Shown piece by piece: positions 37,354 through 46,924 of a DNA stretch of 64,000 nt. The notes beneath the pieces are model-generated. The model had not been told where the DNA came from. It searched no databases and saw only the letters and a program-made list of their open reading frames with translations. How positions within the stretch are numbered: position 1 is the first letter of the stretch; each line of letters opens with the position of its first letter. Source of the DNA: Planctomycetota bacterium (GTDB lineage Bacteria > Planctomycetota > UBA8742 > UBA2392); NCBI GenBank assembly GCA_019636215.1, contig JAHBXZ010000001.1, forward strand, positions 1 through 64,000, read 5' to 3'. The translations under genes were made by a program, and so were the position numbers.

Positions 37354-37453
37354 GAATCGCGGCCAAGCGTGGTGCTTGACCGCCGGAAGATGGCGAGAAT
37401 ATGCTTGGAACTTCGCCAAGCGTGGTGTTTGGGCAAATATCGGGGGGTTGGCA

Positions 37454-38191
37454 GTGGCTAATCACAAGAAGTTCGGCCTGGCGGTTGCTCTGGCCGTTTG
37501 CGGGTTGATCGGTACGGCCTGCAGCAGCACCAGGACGGTCAAGCAGGGCAACGAGGAGTTCACCATCCTCGAGGCCAAGTATCTTGAGGCCCTGTCGCTG
37601 GCCGACGACGGCAAGCACTTTGAAGCCATCCAGGCCTGGAAAGAAGTCCTGGCCGACGAGCCGCGCTGGGCCATGGGGCACTTCAACCTCGGCCAGATTT
37701 ACGACAAGTTGAACCTCATGCCCGAGGCCATGGAGCAATACGAACAAGCTGCCAAGCTTGACGGTGAACAGGGCATTTACCACCTGAACCTGGGCACGGT
37801 GTACCTGCGTTCCGGCCTGAGCAAGCAGGCCCTGGACGCCCTGAAAAAGGCCGCCGAGAAAGACCCGTACAATCACCTGGTGCATTACAACCTTGCCGGC
37901 ACCTACCTGGTTCTGGCCGACCACGACAACTGCCTGATCCATGCCGACATCGCCGTGGACCTGTACTCGCGCCCGGAAAGCAAGAACGAAAGCGGCCTCG
38001 CCGAGGGCGTAGACCGCGACATGCTGGCAAAGCTGCTGGCCCGACAGGCAGAGTGCCACGTTGCGCGCGGCGAAGCCGAAAAGGCCCGCCAGTGCGCCGA
38101 CCGCATTACGCGCCAGTGCCGGGTCGAACTGCCCCGTCGCCTGGCAGACATGCTTGACAGCCTGCCACCGGCAGAGAAGACAGAAGAGTAA
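37454..38191 (+). CDS. TPR lipoprotein, possible pilus assembly factor
   Basis: 245 residues from the GTG at 37454, with a G-run (GGGGGG) about 6 nt upstream. The lipoprotein signal ends LIGTAC. About four TPR units follow (AIQAWKEVLADEPRWAMGHFNLGQIYDKL, then similar), plus a C-terminal helical segment. The closest functional analogue is PilF/PilW, the outer-membrane lipoprotein that helps secretin assembly; this fits the PilB/PilT genes immediately downstream, but the link is inferred from context. A 17-bp direct repeat (GCCAAGCGTGGTGxTTG at 37362 and 37415) precedes it. Confidence 0.8.
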   Translation: MANHKKFGLAVALAVCGLIGTACSSTRTVKQGNEEFTILEAKYLEALSLADDGKHFEAIQAWKEVLADEPRWAMGHFNLGQIYDKLNLMPEAMEQYEQAAKLDGEQGIYHLNLGTVYLRSGLSKQALDALKKAAEKDPYNHLVHYNLAGTYLVLADHDNCLIHADIAVDLYSRPESKNESGLAEGVDRDMLAKLLARQAECHVARGEAEKARQCADRITRQCRVELPRRLADMLDSLPPAEKTEE

Positions 38192-38239
38192 GCGGTACTT
38201 CAGGGGCGGGCAGCACAGCAGGACCAGGAGACACGCGGC

Positions 38240-40231
38240 ATGGCCGGAGGATCCAATCCCCAGGGCGCGGGCAAGCCCAGCACCGGCGTGCGGTTCGTGC
38301 GCAGTGTTCCTGTTGCCGGCGGGCAAGAGGCCAATGGCGAAGCAGGCGGGCCCGCAACCCCGATCAGCGGCATGAACCGGCGGCCCCCGGCCCCGGCGGC
38401 TGCCCCGGCCGGCAAACCTACGAATCGGCCGATGGCAGTTGATCCACGCCAGGCACCCAAGCCGGTGTCAGGCGCGCAACGTCCTGCCATGCGCCCGGCG
38501 GCGCCCGGTCAACCAGCGCGCAAGCGGCTGGGCGAACTGCTGCTGGAAGCCAACGTAATTGATGAAGACCAGCTGGAACACGCGCTGAAGATTCACCGCC
38601 AGACCGGCAAGCAGCTGGGCCGCGTGCTGGTGGATACCAACCTGGTTGAAGAATCTGAGCTGATCAAGTACCTCGCCATCAACCTTGGCGTCGATTACGT
38701 CGACCTGGTGGCCGAAAACATGCAGTGGCAGTCTGATGCCGTACTGCTGATCCCCGAACGCCAGGCCAGGCGCTTCAACCTGATTGCCTTCAAGCTTGAG
38801 GACGACAAAGAAACCCTGCACGTTGCCTGCGCCAACCCGGCCGACGTGATCGCGCTGGACACCATCAAGTCGATCACCGGCAAGAACGTGAAGGTATACA
38901 TTGCCACGCGTGTCGGCATTGCCGACTCGATCGACAAGCATTACCAGCAGCAGTATTCGCTGGACCAGATGGGCGAAGACCTCAAGAGTGTCGACGCCGA
39001 ACTGGTGGCAGAAGAAGATGACGATGTCGGCGTCAGCAAAGACGACATTGACGCCGCATCCAACGCGCCGGTAGTGAAGTACGTAAACGCCACCTTGATG
39101 GAAGCCGTCAAGGTCAAGGCCAGCGACATTCACTTCGAGCCGTTTGAACGCGAAGTGACGGTACGCTTCCGAATTGACGGCGCCCTGCGCGAGGTTACTG
39201 CCCCGCCCAAGCGGCTTGTGAACGCGGTGGTGTCGCGCATCAAGATCATTTCCAGCCTAGACATCGCCGAGCGCCGGTTGCCCCAGGACGGCCGATGCAA
39301 GCTGAAGGTCGGCGACCGCATGATCGACATGCGCGTCAGCACCCTGCCGGTAGTGCACGGCGAGAAGGTCGTGCTGCGAATCCTGGACAAGTCCGCGACC
39401 AGCATGGACATCGACAGCCTTGGCTTTGACCCGATGACGGCCAAGGAAATGAAGCGCATTCTGCAAAGCCCGCACGGCGTGATCGTGCTGACCGGCCCGA
39501 CCGGTTCCGGCAAGACAACCACGCTCTATTCGTTCCTCAAGTACATCTACTCGCCGGAAATCAACATCGTCACGGTCGAAGACCCCGTCGAATACCAGTT
39601 GCCGGGCGTCAACCAGGTGCAGGTGCGCGCCAACATCGGCATGACGTTTGCCGCGGCCCTGCGCAGTATCTTGCGGCAGGACCCTGACGTCGTGATGGTG
39701 GGCGAAATGCGCGACCAGGAAACCCTGGAAATCGCCGTCCGCGCCGCTTTGACGGGTCACCTGGTGTTCAGCACCATCCACACCAACACCGCTGTGGCCA
39801 CTGTGACCCGTATGAATGACATGGGGCTGGAACGCTACATGATCACCAGTTCACTGGTGGGTGCGATCAGCCAGCGGCTGATCCGTATGATCTGCCCCAA
39901 GTGCAAGGAGCCCTACACGCCCAGCGCCGCGTTGCGCCAGCAGCTGGCCCAGAGCTTCAAGCAGCCCGAAGTCGACATCGACCTGTTCCGCGGCAAAGGC
40001 TGCACGTTCTGCAACGGCAGCGGCTACAAGGGCCGACTGGCGGTGCACGAGTACATGACCATGACGCCCAGGCTGCGCGAAATGATCCTGGACGAACGCC
40101 CTGAAGGCGAACTTGAGGAAGAGTGCTCTCGCATGGGCATGCGTAACCTGCGCCAGAGCTGCTTCTTCAAGCTGCTGGACGGCCTGACCACTGTAGAGGA
40201 AGCCGTCAGCCTGTTCTACGAAGACCACTAG
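38240..40231 (+). CDS. pilB: PilB/GspE-type ATPase (copy 2)
   Basis: 663 residues with AGGAG upstream. A disordered Pro/Ala-rich N-terminus of about 90 residues precedes an MshEN domain (KRLGELLLEANVIDEDQLEHAL) and the ATPase: TGPTGSGKTTTLYS, VEDPVEYQLPG, VVMVGEMRDQETLEIA, STIHTNTA and a zinc site (CPKC, CTFCNG). It is the pilus extension motor or a secretion ATPase. It is followed at 46 bp by pilT, so extension and retraction motors are co-transcribed. Copy 1 (24352-26049) differs in its N-terminus and lacks such neighbours. Confidence 0.94.
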   Translation: MAGGSNPQGAGKPSTGVRFVRSVPVAGGQEANGEAGGPATPISGMNRRPPAPAAAPAGKPTNRPMAVDPRQAPKPVSGAQRPAMRPAAPGQPARKRLGELLLEANVIDEDQLEHALKIHRQTGKQLGRVLVDTNLVEESELIKYLAINLGVDYVDLVAENMQWQSDAVLLIPERQARRFNLIAFKLEDDKETLHVACANPADVIALDTIKSITGKNVKVYIATRVGIADSIDKHYQQQYSLDQMGEDLKSVDAELVAEEDDDVGVSKDDIDAASNAPVVKYVNATLMEAVKVKASDIHFEPFEREVTVRFRIDGALREVTAPPKRLVNAVVSRIKIISSLDIAERRLPQDGRCKLKVGDRMIDMRVSTLPVVHGEKVVLRILDKSATSMDIDSLGFDPMTAKEMKRILQSPHGVIVLTGPTGSGKTTTLYSFLKYIYSPEINIVTVEDPVEYQLPGVNQVQVRANIGMTFAAALRSILRQDPDVVMVGEMRDQETLEIAVRAALTGHLVFSTIHTNTAVATVTRMNDMGLERYMITSSLVGAISQRLIRMICPKCKEPYTPSAALRQQLAQSFKQPEVDIDLFRGKGCTFCNGSGYKGRLAVHEYMTMTPRLREMILDERPEGELEEECSRMGMRNLRQSCFFKLLDGLTTVEEAVSLFYEDH

Positions 40232-40276
40232 GATCTGCACGATCGCTCGATACACCGCCAACGCAGGGAGACAGCC

Positions 40277-41431
40277 ATAGATACCGCCTCGACATCCCCA
40301 AGCCCGCAAAGCTCCGTCCGACTGGACGACCTGCTGGTGTTCACCCGCCGGGCAGAAGTTTCCGACCTGCACTTGACGGTGGGTGTCCCGCCCGTGCTGC
40401 GCATCGACGGCCAGTTGCGCGCGATTGAAGGCTTCAAGCCTCTGATGCCGGCCGATACACGGTCGCTGGCCATGGAGCTGCTGGACGAAAAGCAGATGCA
40501 CGAGCTGGAGACCGAGCGCGAAATCGACCTCAGCTTCGGCCGCCGCGGCGCGGGCCGCTACCGTCTGAACGTGTACTGGCAGCGCGGCAGCATCGGCCTG
40601 GCAATCCGCGTGATCCGGTCAACGATCCCGACCATCGACGAACTCGGCCTGCCGCAGGTGACCAAGCAGTTCGCCATGACCGACAAAGGCCTGCTGCTGG
40701 TGACCGGCCCGACCGGCAGCGGCAAGTCCACAACGCTGGCGGCGATGATTCAGTACATCAACCAGAACGACAGCTGCCACATCGTCACGGTGGAAGACCC
40801 CATTGAGTACCTGTACCGGCACGAGCGCAGCATCATCAACCAGCGCCAGGTCGGTGACGACACGCTGACCTTTCACCAGGCCCTGCGCCACATTCTGCGC
40901 CAGGACCCGGACGTGATCCTGGTTGGCGAAATGCGCGACCTGGAAACCATTGAAGCCGCGATGACCATGGCCGAAACCGGCCACCTGGTGTTCGCGACGC
41001 TGCACACCACCGACGCGGTGCAGACGATCAACCGTATTGTCGACGTGTTTCCGCCCAACCAGCAGCAGCAGTCGCGGGTGCAGCTTTCGTTCGTGCTGCT
41101 GGGCGTGATTGCGCAGCAGCTGCTACCCCGCACCAAGGGCGGCCGTGTGCTGGCCATGGAAATCCTGAAGGTGAACGCCGCGGCGCGCAACCTGATCCGC
41201 GAAAGCGAAGTACACCAGTTGTACACGATTCTCGAAACCGGTTCGCGCGAAGGCATGATCACGATGAACCAGTGGCTGTACAACCTGTTTGTGCACGGCG
41301 AAGTCACGCGCGAAGTCGCACTGTCGCGCAGCACCAACCCTGACCAGATGAAGCGCATGCTGCAGCAGGGTGGCCGCGGCACAGCCGGCGCCAAAGCCGG
41401 CGGCCCGTTACCGGGCCAGGCCCCGGCCTAG
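40277..41431 (+). CDS. pilT: Twitching-motility ATPase PilT, possible AUA start
   Basis: Pilus retraction ATPase: TGPTGSGKSTTLAA, VEDPIEYLY, ILVGEMRDLETIEAA, FATLHTTDAVQTINRIVDVFP and AIRVIRS, all typical PilT. The family starts with a short segment followed by LDDLL and the conserved SDLHL. An in-frame GTG at 40337 would begin inside that motif. Upstream the frame is open to ATA at 40277, which lies 6 nt after a strong GGAG. No ATG, GTG or TTG fits in between, so the start is probably AUA (or ATG altered by error). Length from 40277 is about 384 residues. Confidence 0.9.
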   Translation: MDTASTSPSPQSSVRLDDLLVFTRRAEVSDLHLTVGVPPVLRIDGQLRAIEGFKPLMPADTRSLAMELLDEKQMHELETEREIDLSFGRRGAGRYRLNVYWQRGSIGLAIRVIRSTIPTIDELGLPQVTKQFAMTDKGLLLVTGPTGSGKSTTLAAMIQYINQNDSCHIVTVEDPIEYLYRHERSIINQRQVGDDTLTFHQALRHILRQDPDVILVGEMRDLETIEAAMTMAETGHLVFATLHTTDAVQTINRIVDVFPPNQQQQSRVQLSFVLLGVIAQQLLPRTKGGRVLAMEILKVNAAARNLIRESEVHQLYTILETGSREGMITMNQWLYNLFVHGEVTREVALSRSTNPDQMKRMLQQGGRGTAGAKAGGPLPGQAPA

Positions 41432-41454
41432 CGGCCCCAATGCCAGAGCAGAGG

Positions 41455-41474
41455 CCCGCCTCCTGGCGGGTTTT
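41455..41474 (+). terminator. Rho-independent terminator after pilT
   Basis: CCCGCC-TCCT-GGCGGG is followed by TTTT, 23 bp beyond the pilT stop. Confidence 0.85.
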
Positions 41475-41585
41475 GCGTGTTTGTGGCAGGCAGCGGAAGG
41501 CGGCCGCGGCCGCGTGATTGCCATTCTCATGCCCAACCGGCGGCACTCATGTCGCGCCCACTGGCTATGATGAAGTGTCCTGACC

Positions 41586-42284
41586 ATGGCCACCAACCAC
41601 AAGCAGCCACAGATCAAGGAACTGCTGCCGCCCGAGCTCGCGCGCACGTTTGGTGGCGTCCATGCATCGCAGCCGGTTATGCCGCTTGGCATTGGCCGGA
41701 TCGACGCCCTGCTGGGCGGCGGCATCCCGCGCGCCTCCGTCATTGAGATTGCGGGTACAGATGCTGCCTGGTGGCTGGGCATGAAGGTGCTGGCGGCTGC
41801 AGACGGCCTGTGCGCGATGATCGATCACGATGACAGCTTCTTTCCGCCCGGGGCTGCTGCACTGGGTGTGGACCTGGCCCGGCTTGTTGTCGTGCGCGAA
41901 TCCCGCACCAGGCAGGCACAGTGGGCCCTTGGGCGCCTGGCCCGCGAAAAGGGCATTGCTGTCACCATCGCGTGGATGAAGGGGTTGTCGGACACCCTGA
42001 TGCGCCGCTTGCAGCTGGCCGCCGAGGAATCCGGCCAGGCAATCATTCTGCTGGCCGAGTCGTCGTCCAAGTCCGCGCACTGGTGTTCGCTTCGGCTCGC
42101 CGTAAGGCCCGAACCGACGACCGGCCATGCGCGTCGGCTTTGCATCGAAGTAGTTAAGGCGCGCGGGGCTGCTATGCCCAGGCCCGTGCACATAGAGGTC
42201 TGTGATGAAACGGGTGCTGTGTCTCTACCTTCCGTGGCTGCCGGCCCAGAGGCTGGCGCGGGCGTTGTCGCCAGCCCGGCGTAA
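41586..42284 (+). CDS. imuA: ImuA-like RecA-fold mutasome protein
   Basis: 232 residues, RecA-like: IGRIDALLGGGIPRASVIEIAG matches the ImuA/SulA-like N-terminus, but the Walker A lysine is absent (IAGTDAAWWLG), as often in ImuA. A C-terminal basic segment (KARGAAMPRP) follows. It overlaps the next gene by 80 nt and immediately precedes ImuB-DnaE2, so it is the first gene of a translesion mutagenesis cassette. The ribosome-binding site is weak. I saw no recognisable SOS box in the 154 bp upstream. Confidence 0.85.
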   Translation: MATNHKQPQIKELLPPELARTFGGVHASQPVMPLGIGRIDALLGGGIPRASVIEIAGTDAAWWLGMKVLAAADGLCAMIDHDDSFFPPGAAALGVDLARLVVVRESRTRQAQWALGRLAREKGIAVTIAWMKGLSDTLMRRLQLAAEESGQAIILLAESSSKSAHWCSLRLAVRPEPTTGHARRLCIEVVKARGAAMPRPVHIEVCDETGAVSLPSVAAGPEAGAGVVASPA

Positions 42285-45200
42285 AGCCGCGCTGCTGGCG
42301 ATAACGCAGCGGCACAGCAACACCCTGTCCGTGACGGCGGTGTCAGAGGCCGCGTGGCAGGCCGGGGTGCGCCCCGGCATGACGCTTGCCTCCGCCCGCG
42401 CGATTGTGCCGGACCTCGAGGCTGCGCCGCAGAACGAAGCCGAGGAACTTGCGGCACTGCACTCTGTCGCCCAGGTGGCCTACGGCTTTTCACCGCGCAT
42501 TGGTGTGTTGCGCCCTGATGCCCTGCTGGTGGACGCAACGGGCTGCGACCGCCTTCACGGAGGCGAGCAGGCCCTGGCGAGCAAGCTTGCGGCGGCCGTG
42601 GAAGGCATCGGCTACACGGCGTCCATTGCCATGGCGGACCACAGTGGTGTTGCACTGGCCATGGCGCGAAGCAAGCGGGACCCGGTGCAAGTTCAGCCGC
42701 CCGGCAGCGGCACGGCGGGTCTGGAGGACTTGCCCCTGGGCATCCTGGGCCTGGAAGACGAAGCCCTGGCGGCGCAACTTCGCACCCTGGGCATTGCCAG
42801 TGCGGGCCAGTTGCTGAACTTGCCGCGCGGAGCTCTGCCCGCGCGCTTTGGCGAGGAGTTGACCCGCGTGGTGCGCTGCCTGCGCGGTGAAGAACAGGTG
42901 CAAACCGATCGCTGGGCGCCGCCGGTGACGATTGGCGACCGCCTGGACTTTGCCGGGCCAACCGACCGCAACGATGCGCTTGTGGAGGCCATCCGGCAGC
43001 TGTGCGCGTTCATCACCCTCAGGCTCGAGGCCGCGGCCTGCGCAGCAACACGGCTGCAGGTGACGCTGTTTGCCGCCGAGGGCCCGCCTGTGGAGTTTGA
43101 AGTGTCCCTGGCCGCGCCTCGTGCGGACGCCAGGAGCCTGCGCACCGTGCTGCTGGCTCGCTTTGAAGGCATCGATACCGGGGAACGCTGGTACGAAGGC
43201 GTCGCGTTGACCGTCACCAGCACAGAGACGACCGGTGCTGTGCAGCAGCACCTGTTCGAGAGGGTCGCGGATAACTGGTCGGCCGGGGTTAACTCGACGC
43301 TGGACGAAGTGGTCGGCAAGCTGGGCGCCGAAGCCGTGATGCGGGCAGAACTCACGACGCACCCGGAGCCGTTGCGCGCGTTTCGCTGGGTGCGCTGGGG
43401 GCGCAAGGCCGCCAAGGCCGCACCGTCAACTTGCGCACCGGGCGCGTTGCCCGCGCGGCTGAACCCGGCTGCTTACCACACTGTGCCCGCAGCCCGGCCG
43501 CTTCCGGCCTGGTGGGACTTCCAGAGCTGCGCAGGCAGATTGCGTGTCATCGGCGGCAACCTGCGCTTTGAGTTCGATGCGCGGCGCGACTACCTGCTGC
43601 TGGAAGACGCCACGGCGGCCCGTCATCTGGTCTGGCGGGATGCGGCGGGCTGGCATGTGCCCAAGTGTCTGGCCACGCGCGCATCAGAGCTTGATGCGTT
43701 GGACGCCTGCGGTCGGGACGCAGCCCCGCAAAGTGCCATGTATGCGGAACTTGCTTGCGCCACGCACTTCAGCTTCCTGCGCGGGGCCAGCGGCCCGGCC
43801 GAGATGGTGGAAAGGGCCTTTGAACTTGGTCTAAACGCCCTTGCCATCACGGATGTTCATTCGTTGGCGGGCATCGTGCGTGCCCACGCGCGCGCCAAGG
43901 AACTTGGCATGAAGATCCTGGTCGGTACCCGGCTGTCGCTTCGTGATGGGCCGGACCTTTGTCTTTACGCCATGAATCGCGCCGGCTACGTGAACCTGTG
44001 CCGCCTGCTGACCCAGGGAAAACTTCGCACCGGCAAGGGGGATTGCGAACTGTACATGGCCGACCTGCCCACCCGCGCCGCAGGCCTGCAGGCGGTGTTG
44101 ATGAACGGGCACGCGCTGACGCCCGGGTTGCTGTCAGAGTTAAGCAGCATTTTCGACCCGTGTCTTTCTCTGGCAATCGCCCGCCACTTTGAGCCCGGCG
44201 ATACGGCCCGAAATCGCGCCGTGGCAGGCCTTGCCGCGAAGGCCGGCATTGCCCTGGTTGCGGTGAATGACGCCTGTGCCGCGACGGGGCAGGATCGCCT
44301 TTTGCAGGCAGTAGTCACGTGCATCCGCCACGGCACAACACTGGAGGAAGGTGCTGGCCACGTTGCCGTCAACGGCGAGCGGCACTTGAAGGCACCTGGC
44401 CAGATGGCCGAACTGCTGCACGAGTACCCCGCCGCCATAGCGCGCAGCGTCGAGATCGCGGACTCGTGCTCGTTCAGCATGGACGAACTGGCCTACGAGT
44501 ACCCCGACGAAGTTGTGCCGCCTGGCATGGATATGCAGGAGTACCTGGAACAGCAGACATGGCAGGGCGCGGCCCGGCGCTATCCTGCCGGAATCCCCGC
44601 GAAGGTGCGGGCGCAGCTTGAACGCGAGCTGGAGTTGATCGGCGAGCTGCGCTATGCGGCTTACTTCCTGACCATCCACGACATAGTGCAGGAGGCCCAA
44701 CGCCGCGAGATCCTGTGCCAGGGTCGTGGCAGCGCGGCCAACAGTGCGGTCTGTTACTGCCTTGGCATCACGGCTGTGCCGCCGGGACAGGGGGCGCTGC
44801 TGTTCGAACGTTTCATCAGCCGAGAACGCAACGAGCCGCCCGACATTGATGTGGACTTCGAGCACGAGCGCCGCGAAGAGATCATCCAGTACATCTACGG
44901 CAAGTACGGCCGCCATCGTGCGGGAATCTGCTCTACCGTGATCACGTACCGGTTCCGCAGCGCGATGCGCGACGTCGGCAAGGTGCTGGGGTTCTCGCTG
45001 GATCAGCTTGGCCGAATGTCCAGGTCCAGTGCCTGGTGGGACAACACCGACCGGGTTGCCCGCACCCTGAAAGAAAGCGGCGTGCATGCCGGTGACGCGC
45101 GAGGCCGGATGCTGGTTGACCTTGTGGCACGCCTGCAGGGCGCGCCACGGCACCTCTCCCAGCATGTGGGCGGATTTGTCATTACGCGCTCGCGGTTGGA

Positions 45201-46908
45201 CGAGCTGGTGCCGATTGAGAACGCGGCCATGAAAGACCGCACCTTCATCGAATGGAACAAGGACGACATCGACGCGCTGCGCATTCTCAAGGTCGATTGC
45301 CTGGCACTGGGCATGCTGACGGCCATCAAGAAGGCCTTTCTTCTGATAGCGGGGGCGGGCGGGACTCGCCTGACGCGCCATACGGTCATGGCCTGTGACC
45401 CGGCGCTGGACGGCAAGACGCCCCATGCGCGGGCCATCTACGGCATGCTGCAGAAGGCCGATGCCGTGGGCACCTTCCAGGTGGAGTCGCGCGCGCAGAT
45501 GTCGATGTTGCCTCGGCTGAAGCCGGCCTGCTTCTACGACCTGGTCATCGAAGTCGCGATTGTCCGGCCGGGTCCGATCCAGGGCGGAATGGTCCACCCC
45601 TATCTGCGGCGCCGTGAGGGCACCGAGGCCGTGGACTATATCTACCCCAAACTGGAGGACGTGCTGCGGCAGACGCTGGGTGTGCCACTGTTCCAGGAAC
45701 AGGCCATGCAGATTGCCATGGTCGCCGCAGGCTATTCCGCAGGCGAGGCGGACCAGTTGCGGCGCGCGATGGGAAGCTGGCGCAACGACGGAAGAATTGC
45801 CGAGCACCGCCGCCGCCTGCTGGAAGGCATGTGCGCGCGCGGGATCTCCATGCAGGACGCCGACCGCGTGTTCAAGCAGATCCAGGGCTTTGCGTCGTAT
45901 GGCTTTCCAGAAGCCCACGCTGCCAGCTTCGCGCTGATCACGTTTGTCAGTGCATACCTGAAGCGATTCTACCCGGCGGCGTTCACAGCCGCGCTGCTGA
46001 ACAGCCAGCCGATGGGCTTCTACAGCGCATCGAGCCTTGTGCGGGATGCGCGCGAACATGGCGTTACTGTGCTTCCGCCCTGCATCAATGCCAGCAGCTT
46101 TGACTGCTCGCTTGAGGGTGGCAGCGGCTGCGCGCCCGCACCCTTGCAGGCGCATCCGGCGGTGTGGGGCACCACGGGCCCATCCCTTCGCCTTGGGCTG
46201 CGGCAGGTGCGCGGACTTGGCGAAGACGCGGCCAACGCGATTGCCAATGAGCGCGCACAGCGCGGCCGGTTTGAGGACCTGCGCGACTTCATTGCGCGCG
46301 TGGGCGAACGCGGGCTGCCCAACCACCAGCGCTATCGCGCGCTTGTGCAATTGGCATCGGCCGATGCATTTGCCGGCCTGGGCATGTCCCGGCGCGATGT
46401 GCTGTGGGAAGTCGCGGCACTTCGCCACCGCGCGCCCCGGTTGTTTGCGGAGTCCTTGGAACCCACTCCTGCCGCCTTGCCGCCGATGTCGGCCTTTGAG
46501 CACATGCTGGCAGACTATGAGATGCTGGAGCTTTCCCTGCGCGCGCACCCGATGGAGTTCATCCGCCAGGGCGAGCGCGCACGGGGCACAGTCACCTGTG
46601 CAGAAATGCGCCTGCTGCCGCACGGCCGCAAAGTGGAAGTGGCCGGGCGCATCATCAACCGCCAGCACCCATCAACTGCCAAGGGCATAACCTTCATGAC
46701 ACTCGAGGACGAAACCGATGTCGCCAACGTGATTGTGAAGCCCGACGTGTTTGAGCGCTTCCGCAAAATCGCGCTGGGGACCGACATGGCGGCGATCAAA
46801 GGCAAGGTGGAAAGAACCGGCGACGTCGTGCACGTTGTGGCAGAGTCGTTTCGATCCCTGGCCTCGGCCTTTCGTGGACTGAATGTCTCGTCACGCAACT
46901 TTCACTGA
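42205..46908 (+). CDS. imuB-dnaE2: ImuB-DnaE2 fusion: error-prone polymerase with built-in Y-family scaffold
   Basis: 1567 residues in one open frame, ATG at 42205 with AGAGG 6 nt upstream. Residues 1 to about 511 are ImuB: an N-terminal LCLYLPWLPAQRL lacking the Y-family catalytic Asp, LVDATGCDRLHGGE, a helix-hairpin-helix region and the C-terminal RDYLLLED. From Met512 the DnaE2 alpha subunit begins (YAELACATHFSFLRGAS, then LAITDVHSLAGIVRAH). The catalytic palm has PDIDVDF at about 878-884, and a C-terminal OB fold follows (VEVAGRII...MTLEDE). In other bacteria these are separate genes in one cassette. Met512 could serve as an internal start, but no ribosome-binding site precedes it. Confidence 0.93.
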   Translation: MKRVLCLYLPWLPAQRLARALSPARRKAALLAITQRHSNTLSVTAVSEAAWQAGVRPGMTLASARAIVPDLEAAPQNEAEELAALHSVAQVAYGFSPRIGVLRPDALLVDATGCDRLHGGEQALASKLAAAVEGIGYTASIAMADHSGVALAMARSKRDPVQVQPPGSGTAGLEDLPLGILGLEDEALAAQLRTLGIASAGQLLNLPRGALPARFGEELTRVVRCLRGEEQVQTDRWAPPVTIGDRLDFAGPTDRNDALVEAIRQLCAFITLRLEAAACAATRLQVTLFAAEGPPVEFEVSLAAPRADARSLRTVLLARFEGIDTGERWYEGVALTVTSTETTGAVQQHLFERVADNWSAGVNSTLDEVVGKLGAEAVMRAELTTHPEPLRAFRWVRWGRKAAKAAPSTCAPGALPARLNPAAYHTVPAARPLPAWWDFQSCAGRLRVIGGNLRFEFDARRDYLLLEDATAARHLVWRDAAGWHVPKCLATRASELDALDACGRDAAPQSAMYAELACATHFSFLRGASGPAEMVERAFELGLNALAITDVHSLAGIVRAHARAKELGMKILVGTRLSLRDGPDLCLYAMNRAGYVNLCRLLTQGKLRTGKGDCELYMADLPTRAAGLQAVLMNGHALTPGLLSELSSIFDPCLSLAIARHFEPGDTARNRAVAGLAAKAGIALVAVNDACAATGQDRLLQAVVTCIRHGTTLEEGAGHVAVNGERHLKAPGQMAELLHEYPAAIARSVEIADSCSFSMDELAYEYPDEVVPPGMDMQEYLEQQTWQGAARRYPAGIPAKVRAQLERELELIGELRYAAYFLTIHDIVQEAQRREILCQGRGSAANSAVCYCLGITAVPPGQGALLFERFISRERNEPPDIDVDFEHERREEIIQYIYGKYGRHRAGICSTVITYRFRSAMRDVGKVLGFSLDQLGRMSRSSAWWDNTDRVARTLKESGVHAGDARGRMLVDLVARLQGAPRHLSQHVGGFVITRSRLDELVPIENAAMKDRTFIEWNKDDIDALRILKVDCLALGMLTAIKKAFLLIAGAGGTRLTRHTVMACDPALDGKTPHARAIYGMLQKADAVGTFQVESRAQMSMLPRLKPACFYDLVIEVAIVRPGPIQGGMVHPYLRRREGTEAVDYIYPKLEDVLRQTLGVPLFQEQAMQIAMVAAGYSAGEADQLRRAMGSWRNDGRIAEHRRRLLEGMCARGISMQDADRVFKQIQGFASYGFPEAHAASFALITFVSAYLKRFYPAAFTAALLNSQPMGFYSASSLVRDAREHGVTVLPPCINASSFDCSLEGGSGCAPAPLQAHPAVWGTTGPSLRLGLRQVRGLGEDAANAIANERAQRGRFEDLRDFIARVGERGLPNHQRYRALVQLASADAFAGLGMSRRDVLWEVAALRHRAPRLFAESLEPTPAALPPMSAFEHMLADYEMLELSLRAHPMEFIRQGERARGTVTCAEMRLLPHGRKVEVAGRIINRQHPSTAKGITFMTLEDETDVANVIVKPDVFERFRKIALGTDMAAIKGKVERTGDVVHVVAESFRSLASAFRGLNVSSRNFH

Positions 46909-46924
46909 ACTTGCAACCTGTGCC

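Noticed and set aside
44140..46668. An 842-codon minus-strand open frame inside imuB-dnaE2
   Set aside because: Antisense shadow of the polymerase; no domain is recognisable.
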